Shown here in pieces: positions 8,191-16,402 of a DNA stretch of 42,245 nucleotides. The stretch spans positions 1-42,245 of the forward strand of contig PWUU01000097.1 in NCBI GenBank assembly GCA_003562475.1. The letters are read 5' to 3'. The stretch is from Dehalococcoidia bacterium. Lineage in GTDB: Bacteria; Chloroflexota; Dehalococcoidia; GIF9; AB-539-J10. The translations under genes were made by a program, and so were the position numbers. How positions within the stretch are numbered: the first letter of the stretch is position 1; each line of letters begins with the position of its first letter. Under the pieces are notes generated by a model, which worked only from the letters and a program-made list of their open reading frames with translations, did no database searches and was not told the origin of the DNA.

Positions 8191-9188
8191 TGAACGAACA
8201 TGACCGGCACCGCAAGACACATGAGGAGTCTGCGGCTAAAGAACTGACGAAGCGAGACCAGGAGCACGCGGAAGATTGGCATGGTGAGCCTGATTCCGCA
8301 AGTGACGAGTCGAATGGCGCCGCATTCCTCAACCAGTCTGGCGACGAAGCCACCGAGCAACGCAAGTCCGCAGGAGCCTCAGAGACGGGTGAAAAGGAGG
8401 ATTTCGCTGCGGATTCAACTATCGTAAGTTCCATGCCCGGTACTCTCGATAATGACCGGGTTCCTTCCGAGAATGAAGCCGCAGAAGGCATCACGGTAGA
8501 GAAGTCCCAAACCAGAGAGACTCCTTCTACAGCAACTGCGCACGAAACGGCTCATACGAGTTATGAGGTGGAGGAGGGCGAGCAACAGCGCTCGCGAGTG
8601 GTACTCCAGGCAGGTACAGATGAGCAATCTCTCAGGGCGCTCGCGTTGTGCCGTGAGAAGGTTAAGCAGCTTCGCCTCAGAATGCGCCCGCTTGCTGCTC
8701 GCTGGGAGGGAGACAAACATGTCATCATATTCTTTCGAGCAGACGAGAAGGTCGATTTCCGCAAGCTCGTACGAGAGCTGAGCCGTCTATTGCATGCCCG
8801 TATCGAACTGCGCCAGGTCGGCCCCCGAGAACAGGGGAAACTCTGCGGACTCGTGGGCAAGTGTGGCTACTCGCTTTGCTGCCAGACGTTTCTCGGCCAA
8901 CTCGCCCAGTCAACCATAAAGATGGCCAAGACGCAGGACCTCGCGCTCAATCCAATGAAGATATCCGGCGTGTGTGGACGCCTGCTCTGCTGTCTCAACT
9001 ACGAGCAGGAAATGTACGTCGACGCGAAGTCCCGCATGCCCAAAGTCAATCGGATCGTGGACACAGACTTTGGTCCGGGCAAGGTCGTAGCAGTCAACGT
9101 CCTTAAGGGCACTGTCACTGTCCAACTGGAGACGATGGTCAGAGAGCTACGTCCTGACCAGGTGCAACTCCCCGAGACCCACGGATGA
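8190..9188 (+). CDS. ricT: PSP1 domain protein, RicT/YaaT family, with atypical N-terminus
   Basis: A 332-residue protein. Residues from about 150 to 330 match the PSP1 C-terminal half of RicT (YaaT), which in Bacillus is part of an Fe-S complex linked to RNase Y-dependent mRNA processing. Motifs are KVDFRKLVRELS, RIELRQVGPREQGK, KCGYSLCC, TIKMAKTQDLALNP and VCGRLLCCLNYE; the paired Cys clusters are the expected Fe-S ligands. The first 140 residues are different: very rich in Glu, Ser, Thr and Lys and without the usual beta-rich start of PSP1 proteins. This part is probably disordered. The gene overlaps holB by one base (TGATG). Its 3' end overlaps the convergent HNH gene by 50 bp. The usual holB-ricT linkage supports the call. 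Confidence 0.85.
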   Translation: MNEHDRHRKTHEESAAKELTKRDQEHAEDWHGEPDSASDESNGAAFLNQSGDEATEQRKSAGASETGEKEDFAADSTIVSSMPGTLDNDRVPSENEAAEGITVEKSQTRETPSTATAHETAHTSYEVEEGEQQRSRVVLQAGTDEQSLRALALCREKVKQLRLRMRPLAARWEGDKHVIIFFRADEKVDFRKLVRELSRLLHARIELRQVGPREQGKLCGLVGKCGYSLCCQTFLGQLAQSTIKMAKTQDLALNPMKISGVCGRLLCCLNYEQEMYVDAKSRMPKVNRIVDTDFGPGKVVAVNVLKGTVTVQLETMVRELRPDQVQLPETHG

Positions 9189-9699
9189 ACGCGTGCCTCG
9201 GAGACACATACTTCTGCCACTCAATGTGCGAACAGAAGTAGTGATACGGTACGTGATAGCCATAACCACGAGGTGCTCGTGGCTCACTGATCAGTCGCAT
9301 TCCTGCCTGTTCAGGAGTGCGACCACCCTTCTTACGGTTGCACAGCTTGCATGCACTTACCACGTTCTCCCAGGAATGACCTCCTCCCTGGCTGCGCGGC
9401 ACAACATGGTCGAGGGTCAGTTCGCGCGTCTGACGTCCGCAGTACTGGCAGACATAGGCATCCCGCATGAACACCTCCAGCCTTGTAAGGCGGCGCTGAT
9501 GGTAGGGGCGCTTCACCCGCTGAGTAAGACGGATGACCGATGGAATGGCGAACGACGCTGATACGGTGTGCACCTCGCCCCGGCTATTCTCAACCAGTTC
9601 CGCCTTTCCGCAGTACACGAGTACAATCGCCCGACGGGTGCGGCACACATCGTGAGGCTCAAAGCCTTGATTAAGGACAAGTACAGGAGCGTCTACCAT
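9139..9699 (-). CDS. HNH endonuclease domain protein
   Basis: A 186-residue member of the stand-alone HNH family common in bacterial genomes. The zinc pairs are C84xxC87 and C117xxC120. The nuclease core is D97H98 (TLDHVVPRSQGG), N112 in SWENVV and N121 after the last Cys. The first 75 residues (VLVLNQGFEP...RRAIVLVYCGKAELVE) are the conserved N-terminal domain of this family. The biological substrate is unknown; the protein is not obviously part of a restriction or defence cassette here. The ATG at 9699 has GGAGGG 7 nt before it. The last 17 codons overlap the end of ricT on the opposite strand. Confidence 0.85.
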   Translation of the reverse strand: MVDAPVLVLNQGFEPHDVCRTRRAIVLVYCGKAELVENSRGEVHTVSASFAIPSVIRLTQRVKRPYHQRRLTRLEVFMRDAYVCQYCGRQTRELTLDHVVPRSQGGGHSWENVVSACKLCNRKKGGRTPEQAGMRLISEPRAPRGYGYHVPYHYFCSHIEWQKYVSPRHAFIRGSRGVAPGQDVAL

Positions 9700-9716
9700 A
9701 CGAGAGCCCTCCGGCT

Positions 9717-9745
9717 ATTCTAGCAACCGTTCTGACGACCCGCAA
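9717..9745 (-). promoter_or_regulatory. Candidate sigma-70-type promoter for the HNH gene
   Basis: On the minus strand TTGCGG (9740-9745) and TAGAAT (9717-9722) are separated by 17 nt. The -10 box is close to consensus. Transcription would begin just before the GGAGGG ribosome-binding site (9707-9712), giving a very short leader. Confidence 0.45.
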
Positions 9746-9777
9746 CCATATTCTCCGTGTCACTCTGTTGTGTTTTC

Positions 9778-10584
9778 TCAGCCCTGCGGAAGCTTCGTGA
9801 GGAAGTACGTCATGCCTCCGCTGGCCACGATCGTTTGCCCGGTAACATAGCTGGATGCATCGGAGGCCAAGAAGACCGCAAGCCTTCCCAGTTCGTCAGG
9901 CTCACCCCATCGGCCCAGAGGGATGATGCTGCGCTGCGCTGCGCGTAACTCTTCACGAGCTTTGTACAGCGCCTCCGGTATCGGCGTCCGGACATGACCG
10001 GGCGCGATGCAATTCACCCTGATGCCATGTTTTCCGTACTCTGCCGCAAGTGTCTGAGTCATACTTACTACACCCGCCTTGGCAGCGCCATAGACAACGG
10101 AAGTCTCATAAGGCACCAGCGCCGCGAGCGACGCGATGTTCACGATGTTGCCTTTCCTTGCAGTGTCTATCAAGTACGTGATGAAGGCCTTACAGCAGAT
10201 GAACTGAGAGGTCAGGTTTAGCCGGAGGAGGGATTCCCACTCTGTGAGTTCCAGCTCCACGATGGTCGTCTTTCGCGGTCGTGGCCCGAGACCACCTACG
10301 TTGTTCACAAGGACATCGATCCCGCCAAACTCGTCTATCCCTGCAGCCATCATCGCCTGCACGCTCTCAACATTGGTCACGTCGGTAACGGCAACCAGCA
10401 CGTGCTGCCCGAGGCGACGAATCATTTCTGCAGTCTCTTCAGCCGTATCGTGCTCCAATTCGGCGACCACGATATTGGCGCCGGCACTCGCCATCTGGAG
10501 CGCTGTACTGCGTCCAATGCCCGAACCTGCTCCCGTCACAACGGCAGTCATTCCGTCCAGTGCGTAGGCGCTCATATCATGCAT
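9778..10584 (-). CDS. Short-chain dehydrogenase/reductase (SDR) family oxidoreductase
   Basis: A 268-residue classical SDR. The NAD(P)-binding motif TGAGSGIGR lies near residue 18, and DVTNVESV and LVNNVGG are in the middle. The catalytic set is S in NIASLAAL with Y and K in VYGAAKAG, and the C-terminal cofactor region is CIAPGHVRTPI. The end TGQTIVASGGMTY is typical of FabG-like enzymes. An acidic residue after strand 2 (VVAELEHD) favours NAD(H) over NADP(H). The substrate cannot be deduced. The start at 10584 is chosen for GGAGG 8 nt upstream; the reading frame extends 11 codons further but includes that site. It has no obvious operon partners. Confidence 0.85.
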   Translation of the reverse strand: MHDMSAYALDGMTAVVTGAGSGIGRSTALQMASAGANIVVAELEHDTAEETAEMIRRLGQHVLVAVTDVTNVESVQAMMAAGIDEFGGIDVLVNNVGGLGPRPRKTTIVELELTEWESLLRLNLTSQFICCKAFITYLIDTARKGNIVNIASLAALVPYETSVVYGAAKAGVVSMTQTLAAEYGKHGIRVNCIAPGHVRTPIPEALYKAREELRAAQRSIIPLGRWGEPDELGRLAVFLASDASSYVTGQTIVASGGMTYFLTKLPQG

Positions 10585-10798
10585 ACTCGATTCCTCCAAG
10601 CAAGATTCTTGGCTCATGTACCAACCTGTCTGGCTTCATGCAACACCAACCCTATACTATCGCAAGAGACACCGCTATCACGACCCGGCAAGAACACCCC
10701 CCGCTCACGATATGTCGACACCTGTCACACAGGCCGGACCCGCTGTGCAAGAGAAGAGAAACGAAATACCCCTGGCGAAGACTCTTATCGTGGAAGCC

Positions 10799-11488
10799 TC
10801 ACAAGCGATTCCGAGTGACAGGTTGGTCGAACAGTAATCGGCGGAGGAGCAGCCGCTCCGGTCGCACTCCAACGGTGAGATCGAGACTCAGTCCCGCAGT
10901 GAGCCGCTTCACAGCGATGGCACAGAGAATAAGGACCAGACCAACAGTCATTTCGTGGGGAGCCTCAGCAAGCCAGGCAAGCAATGGCGCTACGAAGAAG
11001 CCGGCCAGCATGATGAGGGGAACCATCCTGAACGACAAGTGATCGGAGCTCTGCCGGTCTGGCACTGATGAGGCCATCGTAACAAGCCATAGCACAAATC
11101 CCAGCGCAAAGAGTATCAGGGACAGCATTATCGCCTGGATCTCATACACGAGCGCGAGCGCGATCAGTGCCCCCACAGCAGTGGCATTGCCTCTCTCGCC
11201 ATGGCCACGGACAGGAGGCCACATCTGCCCGACGACAGCCGCCAAGCCTGCAATCGAGACCACTCCTGGCGAGAGCGAGAATCCGAATCCGATCAACACG
11301 GGGAAGACTCCCTTGGACACATCCACCACAATAGCCACAGCCGCCTGGCGCCAGCTCACCTCGCGACCCAACGCGATGTGCAGGTCACGCTCGTCTCCGA
11401 CATCAAGTCCGTTGGCGACTGCAAGCGCAATCGTGAACGGCAGAGCGCCTATGAAATAGCCGAAAGCTATCAGCAGGAGCGCGCCCAT
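10799..11488 (-). CDS. plsY: PlsY-like membrane protein (glycerol-3-phosphate acyltransferase family), degenerate motifs
   Basis: A 229-residue integral membrane protein with about six hydrophobic segments and the overall layout of PlsY, which acylates glycerol-3-phosphate from acyl-phosphate. Recognisable parts are the N-terminal FGYFIGALPFTIALA, DVSKGVFPVLIG and the phosphate-loop-like GHGERGNATAVG (normally GHGGKG). However, the first active-site motif of PlsY (GSGNxGATNxxR), expected after residue 35, is replaced by LHIALGREVSW. It may therefore be a divergent or non-catalytic relative. A start at GTG 11491 is equally possible; AGGTGA lies just upstream. It sits 42 bp after the loader gene on the same strand and may be the last gene of the trxB-rplI-dnaB operon. 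Confidence 0.65.
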   Translation of the reverse strand: MGALLLIAFGYFIGALPFTIALAVANGLDVGDERDLHIALGREVSWRQAAVAIVVDVSKGVFPVLIGFGFSLSPGVVSIAGLAAVVGQMWPPVRGHGERGNATAVGALIALALVYEIQAIMLSLILFALGFVLWLVTMASSVPDRQSSDHLSFRMVPLIMLAGFFVAPLLAWLAEAPHEMTVGLVLILCAIAVKRLTAGLSLDLTVGVRPERLLLRRLLFDQPVTRNRL

Positions 11489-11530
11489 CACGTCACCTAC
11501 CGTGGTACCAGCCCCCGAAAACGGGCTGAC

Positions 11531-12895
11531 TCACTCGCGGTCGTACACATCCACGTTGTAGTGTGGAGCCAGTATGTTGAAGACGGTTCCAAAGCGGGGG
11601 TCGGCGAAGCGCGAACTGATCCGTATCTCCATTTCGTCAAGAGATAGACATGTCGTGACCACCATCGGCAACCGTGCGTTGTATCGATAGTTGATCAGCT
11701 GAAACAGCTTTGACCTCGCCCACGGAGTGCTGGATTGCTCACCAAAGTCATCGAGGACAAGCAGTGGGCTCTGCTTCACCTCCTCAAAGAACCTGGCGTA
11801 CGACAGACGGCTATCCGGGCCGAAGGCAGACCGCAGGTAATCAAGAAGGTCCGCAACAACCACGAAGAAAACTGGTTGACCGGCGGCGAGACGAGAATTC
11901 GCAATGGCCGCTGCCAGATGAGTCTTCCCGCACCCATGGACACCCTGAAAGACAAGCCAACCCTCCGGCTGCCGGGCGAATTCAACCGCCAGGTTGTAGG
12001 CCATCTGGAGGTTCTGTCGCTGCTCACGCGATAGTTCCGTGCGGCGGTGGTCGAAATCTTTGAATGTCTGCTGCGCTAAACCTTCCGGGAGCGCCGGTAT
12101 CTGCACCCCGGTGCTTCGGGGATTGCCCAGCCACAATACAGAGCAGAATCCTCCGTCGACAAACCTCTCGCTGACACCAGGGTCGAGTTCATCAGGGGCG
12201 ACATCGGTCGTGATGACCGTCGGTAGCCTCAGATTGTAGCGATGGTTGAGAATCTGCTCGAGCTTCTGTCGCGCCCACTCGCTGGCTCCTTCAGTACTTA
12301 CATCATCCAGCACAAGAAGCGGTGTGTTCCTGACCTGGGAAAAGAGGTCGTCATAGCTAACGTCACTCCCGGGACTGAAGGCGGCGCGCAGATGATCCAG
12401 GAGATCCGCCGCGCTCACATAGAACACCGGCTCTCCTTGGGAGAGCCTTTCGTTAGCTATCGCACACGCAAGATGGGTCTTCCCGCTGCCAACCGGCCCC
12501 ACAAGTACAATCCAGCCCTGAGGATCCACTGCATACCTTCGCGCCACGTCCAGAGCTGCCGGGAATCCTGCAATGGACTGAGTGCGCCCGGTAGGCTTGA
12601 GCGTCTCGAACGAGTAGTGCGAAAGATACCCGAGATTGCTGTAGCGCTCGAGCAAGCCCTGCTTCTGTCGCACAAGTGCCTGTTCACGACAGCTACAGGG
12701 AACAGCACGCGAATAGTCCGGCTCTCCGGACGATGACACGGGATGCACAAAGCCTGCGCCACGACACAGGGAGCAACGGACAGCGCCCCCCGTCTCGCCT
12801 TGAGATGCGGCTTCAGCGCCGGACGACGCGCCCGTATTTGCCTTTGATGTACTTATCGGGGTCATCCGACCGAGCACTCGTTCTATGTGCTCCAC
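11531..12895 (-). CDS. Tandem DnaC/DnaI-type helicase loader ATPase (two AAA+ domains in one chain)
   Basis: About 454 residues. A short Cys module (CSLC and CSC near residues 41-69) resembles the zinc-binding start of DnaI-type loaders. Two complete DnaC/IstB-like ATPase domains follow. Domain 1 has Walker A GPVGSGKT (133-140), Walker B LLVLDD (193-198) and SERF. Domain 2 has GVHGCGKT (318-325), LLVLDD (378-383) and SSRF. The two domains are plainly similar along their length (HLACAIANERLSQGEPVFYV versus HLAAAIANSRLAAGQPVFFV), so the gene arose by internal duplication. Loaders are normally single-domain proteins of about 250-310 residues that place the DnaB ring on DNA; the adjacent dnaD and dnaB genes support that role. 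The start is uncertain: GTG 12895 has a purine-rich site upstream, ATG 12865 is the alternative. Either overlaps dnaD. Confidence 0.8.
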   Translation of the reverse strand: MEHIERVLGRMTPISTSKANTGASSGAEAASQGETGGAVRCSLCRGAGFVHPVSSSGEPDYSRAVPCSCREQALVRQKQGLLERYSNLGYLSHYSFETLKPTGRTQSIAGFPAALDVARRYAVDPQGWIVLVGPVGSGKTHLACAIANERLSQGEPVFYVSAADLLDHLRAAFSPGSDVSYDDLFSQVRNTPLLVLDDVSTEGASEWARQKLEQILNHRYNLRLPTVITTDVAPDELDPGVSERFVDGGFCSVLWLGNPRSTGVQIPALPEGLAQQTFKDFDHRRTELSREQRQNLQMAYNLAVEFARQPEGWLVFQGVHGCGKTHLAAAIANSRLAAGQPVFFVVVADLLDYLRSAFGPDSRLSYARFFEEVKQSPLLVLDDFGEQSSTPWARSKLFQLINYRYNARLPMVVTTCLSLDEMEIRISSRFADPRFGTVFNILAPHYNVDVYDRE

Positions 12896-13493
12896 TTCCT
12901 TTCCCCTCTGCAGTCCAGCGTTCAAGTATCCTGCTGATATACTTCCAGTTCTGTTTTCGCCCCTTCACCGCCTCACGAAACGCCTCCTCGATCCACTCGG
13001 CAGGATACGTCTTCTGCGCATCCCTCAATTCCTCGGCTATTATGGGGGTGATAATCCCGATATTTTGCTCGTACAACTCGAAGACATTGGGTGCGGTGGA
13101 CACCGCTGCACCTCGGGCAGAACCCTTCGCCTTCAGTTGTTCTATCGCATCAAGATCCGCCTCCAGGTTCGCAACGTACACCACATCAGAATGTTCATCT
13201 GCAGGCAATTCTATCTTCAGGAACACGCCACGCCTGACAGCCATCTCTATCCCCGCACTACATTCTGTCTCATCGAGACCGAGCAACGAAGCAGTTCTGG
13301 CCACGAGTTCGTCATGCCTGACGTAACCGGGATAATCCCGTGATCTGCTCAACAGGTGAAACGCGAGCATCGAGACCTTCAATTCCGTCAGGTCGTCAAT
13401 CTGCCGCATCACCAGTGTGAAATAGGAACCGGGAACATACGAGAACGTGCCTGGTTGTGCGGCAGAGTACGGTATGCGAGCGATCATCAGCAT
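12813..13493 (-). CDS. DnaD domain protein (primosome component)
   Basis: A 226-residue protein. The first 110 residues look like a winged-helix part (LTELKVSMLAFHLLSR, YVRHDELVARTASLLGLDE). Residues from about 140 to 200 are the DnaB/DnaD C-terminal domain, with FELYEQNIGIITPIIAEEL and the family's WIEEAFREAVKGRKQNWKYI, where the YxxxIL element follows. DnaD proteins help remodel DNA and recruit the helicase loader in replication initiation. The location between dnaB and the loader gene fits exactly. The tail (KYIKGKYGRVVRR) is basic. ATG 13493 has GAGG close upstream; a second ATG two codons later is also possible. The 3' end overlaps the loader gene. Confidence 0.82.
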   Translation of the reverse strand: MLMIARIPYSAAQPGTFSYVPGSYFTLVMRQIDDLTELKVSMLAFHLLSRSRDYPGYVRHDELVARTASLLGLDETECSAGIEMAVRRGVFLKIELPADEHSDVVYVANLEADLDAIEQLKAKGSARGAAVSTAPNVFELYEQNIGIITPIIAEELRDAQKTYPAEWIEEAFREAVKGRKQNWKYISRILERWTAEGKGSGAHRTSARSDDPDKYIKGKYGRVVRR

Positions 13494-13505
13494 CTTGCCT
13501 CAATA

Positions 13506-14891
13506 CTAGATAAACGTTGAAGAGGTTGCTCCCTGTTCGAGGTTGTCAAAGCGAACCACCCTATCCACAAATCGCATTTTGACCTGGCCCAACGGGCCGT
13601 TTCTGTGCTTTGCCACGATGACATCCGCGATCCCTTGCGGGTATGGCTCACCCATTATGTCATGCAAGCGATTCCATTCCTCCTCGCTCACGTACTTGTC
13701 CTCACGGTAGATAAACAGCACGATATCAGCATCCTGCTCGATCGTGCCTGACTCGCGCAGGTCGGCCAGTTGTGGCACATGAGACGTTCTCCACTCGACA
13801 GCGCGGCTGAGCTGGGAGACGGCAATCACAGGGACGTTCAGTTCGCGGGCAAGCAGCTTGAGCGATCGCGTGATCTGGCTCAATTCCTGTACCCGTGTCT
13901 CTCTTCTCCCCTCGCCCTCGATCAATTGGAGATAATCGATAATGACAAGGTCCAGACGCCGTTCGAAATCCAGTCGTCTCGCCTTGCTCCTGACCGACAT
14001 GGTGCCGACCTGCGGAGTGTCGTCAATGAAGATGCTGGTGTCGGAGAGTACCCCAACGGCATTCATTATTTTGCGTTCCTCTTGCTCGAAGAACTTCCCT
14101 ATCCTCACCTGCCAGAAGTCCACATCAGCGTGGGCGGCCAGCATACGCTGCACCACCGATTCGGCAGACATCTCAAGGCTGAAGAGTGCAACACAGGCAT
14201 TCTGCTCAACCGCCGCCCTGCGTGCAATGTCAAGCGCCAGCGTTGTCTTACCTATACTCGGCCGAGCTGCCAGGACGATGAGATCCGACCTCTGCAATCC
14301 TCCGAGCAGGCTGTCCAATCCGGGAAACCCCGTCTTCACATGCGGCAATCCCTCGGAGCCATCATCTCCCGGATGTCCCGTCTCTTCAAAGTAACCATCG
14401 AGCACATCGCGAATGGAAACAAAATCGCGTGTACTTCCACGCATGCGCACCTGGAAGAGCGCCTCTTCGGCCTGGCTAAGGCTCTGCTCGGAATCGGGGT
14501 CCGCTTCGTAGCCAATAGAGGCAATGCGCCTGCCAGCAACAATGAGTTTGCGCATGAGGGACATGCGCTCAACTATCCGGCCGTAGAACTCGACGTGAAG
14601 CGACGTGGGTACGCCTGCGATGAGGCGATTGAGGTTGGAGGCGCCGCCACTCTCCTCGAGTCGGCCGAGGCGCATCAATTCGTGCGCAACCGTGATCTGA
14701 TTGATGGCTTCGCTACGACCATAAAGATTGACACACGCACCATAGATGGACGCGTTTACCTCATCGTAGAAGTCCTCAACCTTCAGGAAGGTGACAACTC
14801 TCAGGATCGCATCGGGATCGATGAGAAGCGACCCAAGCAGCGCCTCCTCAGCCTCGATGTCGTGGGGCGGGAGCTTCTCCTGTTCCGCCAT
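13506..14891 (-). CDS. dnaB: Replicative DNA helicase DnaB
   Basis: A 461-residue hexameric 5'-3' helicase that unwinds DNA at the fork. The N-terminal domain (LPPHDIEAEEALLGSLLIDP) is followed by a linker and the RecA-like motor: Walker A ARPSIGKTTLALD, FSLEMSAESVVQRM, Walker B LVIIDYLQLI, and motif H4 region AVSQLSRAVEWR followed by LADLRESGTIEQDADIVLFI. The C-terminal FVDRVVRFDNLE is typical. The start at ATG 14891 is preferred because AGGTGG lies 8 nt upstream; the frame runs four codons further. It is 12 bp from rplI and 12 bp from dnaD, in one operon. Confidence 0.95.
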   Translation of the reverse strand: MAEQEKLPPHDIEAEEALLGSLLIDPDAILRVVTFLKVEDFYDEVNASIYGACVNLYGRSEAINQITVAHELMRLGRLEESGGASNLNRLIAGVPTSLHVEFYGRIVERMSLMRKLIVAGRRIASIGYEADPDSEQSLSQAEEALFQVRMRGSTRDFVSIRDVLDGYFEETGHPGDDGSEGLPHVKTGFPGLDSLLGGLQRSDLIVLAARPSIGKTTLALDIARRAAVEQNACVALFSLEMSAESVVQRMLAAHADVDFWQVRIGKFFEQEERKIMNAVGVLSDTSIFIDDTPQVGTMSVRSKARRLDFERRLDLVIIDYLQLIEGEGRRETRVQELSQITRSLKLLARELNVPVIAVSQLSRAVEWRTSHVPQLADLRESGTIEQDADIVLFIYREDKYVSEEEWNRLHDIMGEPYPQGIADVIVAKHRNGPLGQVKMRFVDRVVRFDNLEQGATSSTFI

Positions 14892-14903
14892 GACACTCAC
14901 CAC

Positions 14904-15362
14904 CTATGATTCTTCGGTCTCTGCTTCAATGACGACGGTTACCGTCGCGCCTGCGCTGCTCGAGAGTTTGATAGGGACGTCGTGGCTTCCTGCCTCCCTC
15001 AGGGGACGCTCCAGTACCACGTGTTTCTTATCGACTGGCGTGTCACCCAGCTTACTCAGTTTCTCGGCAATATGCGCCGCGGTTATCGAGCCAAAGAGCT
15101 TATCCTCGGCGCCAACTCGTGCCTTGAATCGCAGTTCCTGTCCCTGCAGCCGCTCAGCCAGCATCTCCAGCTTCATCGCCTCCTGAGCTTTGCGCTCTTT
15201 CTCTCGTTGGATGCGGGACTCAGCCTGTTTCATGGCACCGGGACTCGCTTCAACGGCAAGTCCGCGCGGCAACAGGTAATTGCGTCCGTAGCCCCGGGCG
15301 ACTTCCTTCACATCCCCGGCTTCGCCGGAACCCGGAACATCTTTCAGGAAGAGGACCTTCAT
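14904..15362 (-). CDS. rplI: Large ribosomal subunit protein bL9
   Basis: 152 residues, the normal bL9 length. The N-terminal RNA-binding domain MKVLFLKDVPGSGEAGDVKE with GYGRNYLLPRGLA is followed by the long connecting helix (Glu/Lys/Arg-rich, residues 45-75) and the C-terminal domain with KLFGSIT and KKHVVLERPLREAG. The start overlaps the trxB stop (ATGA). The rplI-dnaB order is common in bacteria. Confidence 0.96.
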   Translation of the reverse strand: MKVLFLKDVPGSGEAGDVKEVARGYGRNYLLPRGLAVEASPGAMKQAESRIQREKERKAQEAMKLEMLAERLQGQELRFKARVGAEDKLFGSITAAHIAEKLSKLGDTPVDKKHVVLERPLREAGSHDVPIKLSSSAGATVTVVIEAETEES

Positions 15363-16288
15363 AATGAGCTGATATACCTCCTTGCAGACAATGCGGCGGT
15401 CGCTCCGTCCCCTGCTGCCGTAATCGCCTGGCGCGCCGAGTCGTGACGCACGTCGCCTGCGGCAAACACACCCGCAACGTCCGTCTCGAGCTGAACGTTA
15501 GTGATGACGCAGCCGAATTCGTCAACCGGCACGGAGTCGCCAAGGAAGCCTGTCGACGGCACAGAACCCACCGCCACAAACACCCCGTCCACCGCAAGTT
15601 CCGAAATTATATCATTCTTTGTGTTCCGCAAGCGCACACTGCTTACCGCAGGATCTCCATAGATACTCTCAACCACCGAATTCCACATGAACTGAATCTT
15701 CGGTGTCCTTAGCACATTACCCTGCAATGCCCTACTGGCGCGCAACTCATCCCTGCGGTGAACCACAGTCACCTCGTTGGCAAACTTGGAGAGCTCAAGC
15801 GCATCAGCGATGGCGGTATCGCCCCCACCGACTACGAGTACCTTCTTTCCACGAAAGAACGGACCGTCACAAGTCGCGCAGTACGACACGCCTTTGCCAG
15901 TCAACTCGATTTCGCCGGGCACATTCAACAGTCGATAGCGCGATCCGGTGGCAATAATCACGGCAAGACCTCTTACATCCTGATCCGTGGTCTTCACGGT
16001 GTGAAAGATGGAGTCAGCCCCGCGATCAGCTAGTTCGATCCCCGTGACCTCGGTGATGACCGTCTCAGCCCCCTCCTTCTCAGCCTGTCGATGCATGGAC
16101 TGCCCCAGTTCCATACCCGACACGCCATCCACGAACCCGGGGTAGTTCTCAACACGCGATGCGTTTGCTATCTGCCCTCCCGGAAGCATCTTCTCGAGAA
16201 TAACCGTTGAGAATCCTGATCGGGCGGCATAAATCGCTGCGGAGAGCCCGGCTGGTCCTCCACCAAGAACGACGACCTGATACTCCAT
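15359..16288 (-). CDS. trxB: Thioredoxin reductase
   Basis: A 309-residue low-molecular-weight thioredoxin reductase that moves electrons from NAD(P)H through FAD to a disulfide. FAD-binding GGGPAGLSAAIYAARSG is at the start. The redox-active pair is CATC in GVSYCATCDGPFF, the second dinucleotide site is GGGDTAIADALEL, and GVFAAGDVR is near the end. Downstream of the NADP motif it has VVHRRDELRAS, the HRR element usual for NADPH-specific enzymes. The start at ATG 16288 fits the family; the frame extends 48 codons upstream with a basic, non-homologous stretch. A purine-rich AAAAGGAG lies about 28 nt upstream of the chosen ATG, too far for an ordinary site, so the start deserves checking. It overlaps rplI by 4 bp. 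Confidence 0.92.
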   Translation of the reverse strand: MEYQVVVLGGGPAGLSAAIYAARSGFSTVILEKMLPGGQIANASRVENYPGFVDGVSGMELGQSMHRQAEKEGAETVITEVTGIELADRGADSIFHTVKTTDQDVRGLAVIIATGSRYRLLNVPGEIELTGKGVSYCATCDGPFFRGKKVLVVGGGDTAIADALELSKFANEVTVVHRRDELRASRALQGNVLRTPKIQFMWNSVVESIYGDPAVSSVRLRNTKNDIISELAVDGVFVAVGSVPSTGFLGDSVPVDEFGCVITNVQLETDVAGVFAAGDVRHDSARQAITAAGDGATAALSARRYISSL

Positions 16289-16402
16289 GATTGATCGCCC
16301 AATGGTAGCAGATCGACGTCTCCTTTTCACCAGAAGTGAACGCGCATCGATGCTCTCTGCGTTTGCCTTCGCACCCGAATCTGTTGTACCTTTCTTCAGG
16401 AA

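Noticed and set aside
13770-14909. A 379-codon open frame on the plus strand opposite dnaB
   Set aside because: It is exactly antisense to a highly conserved helicase gene and has no recognisable motif; long antisense frames are expected in G+C-rich genes.
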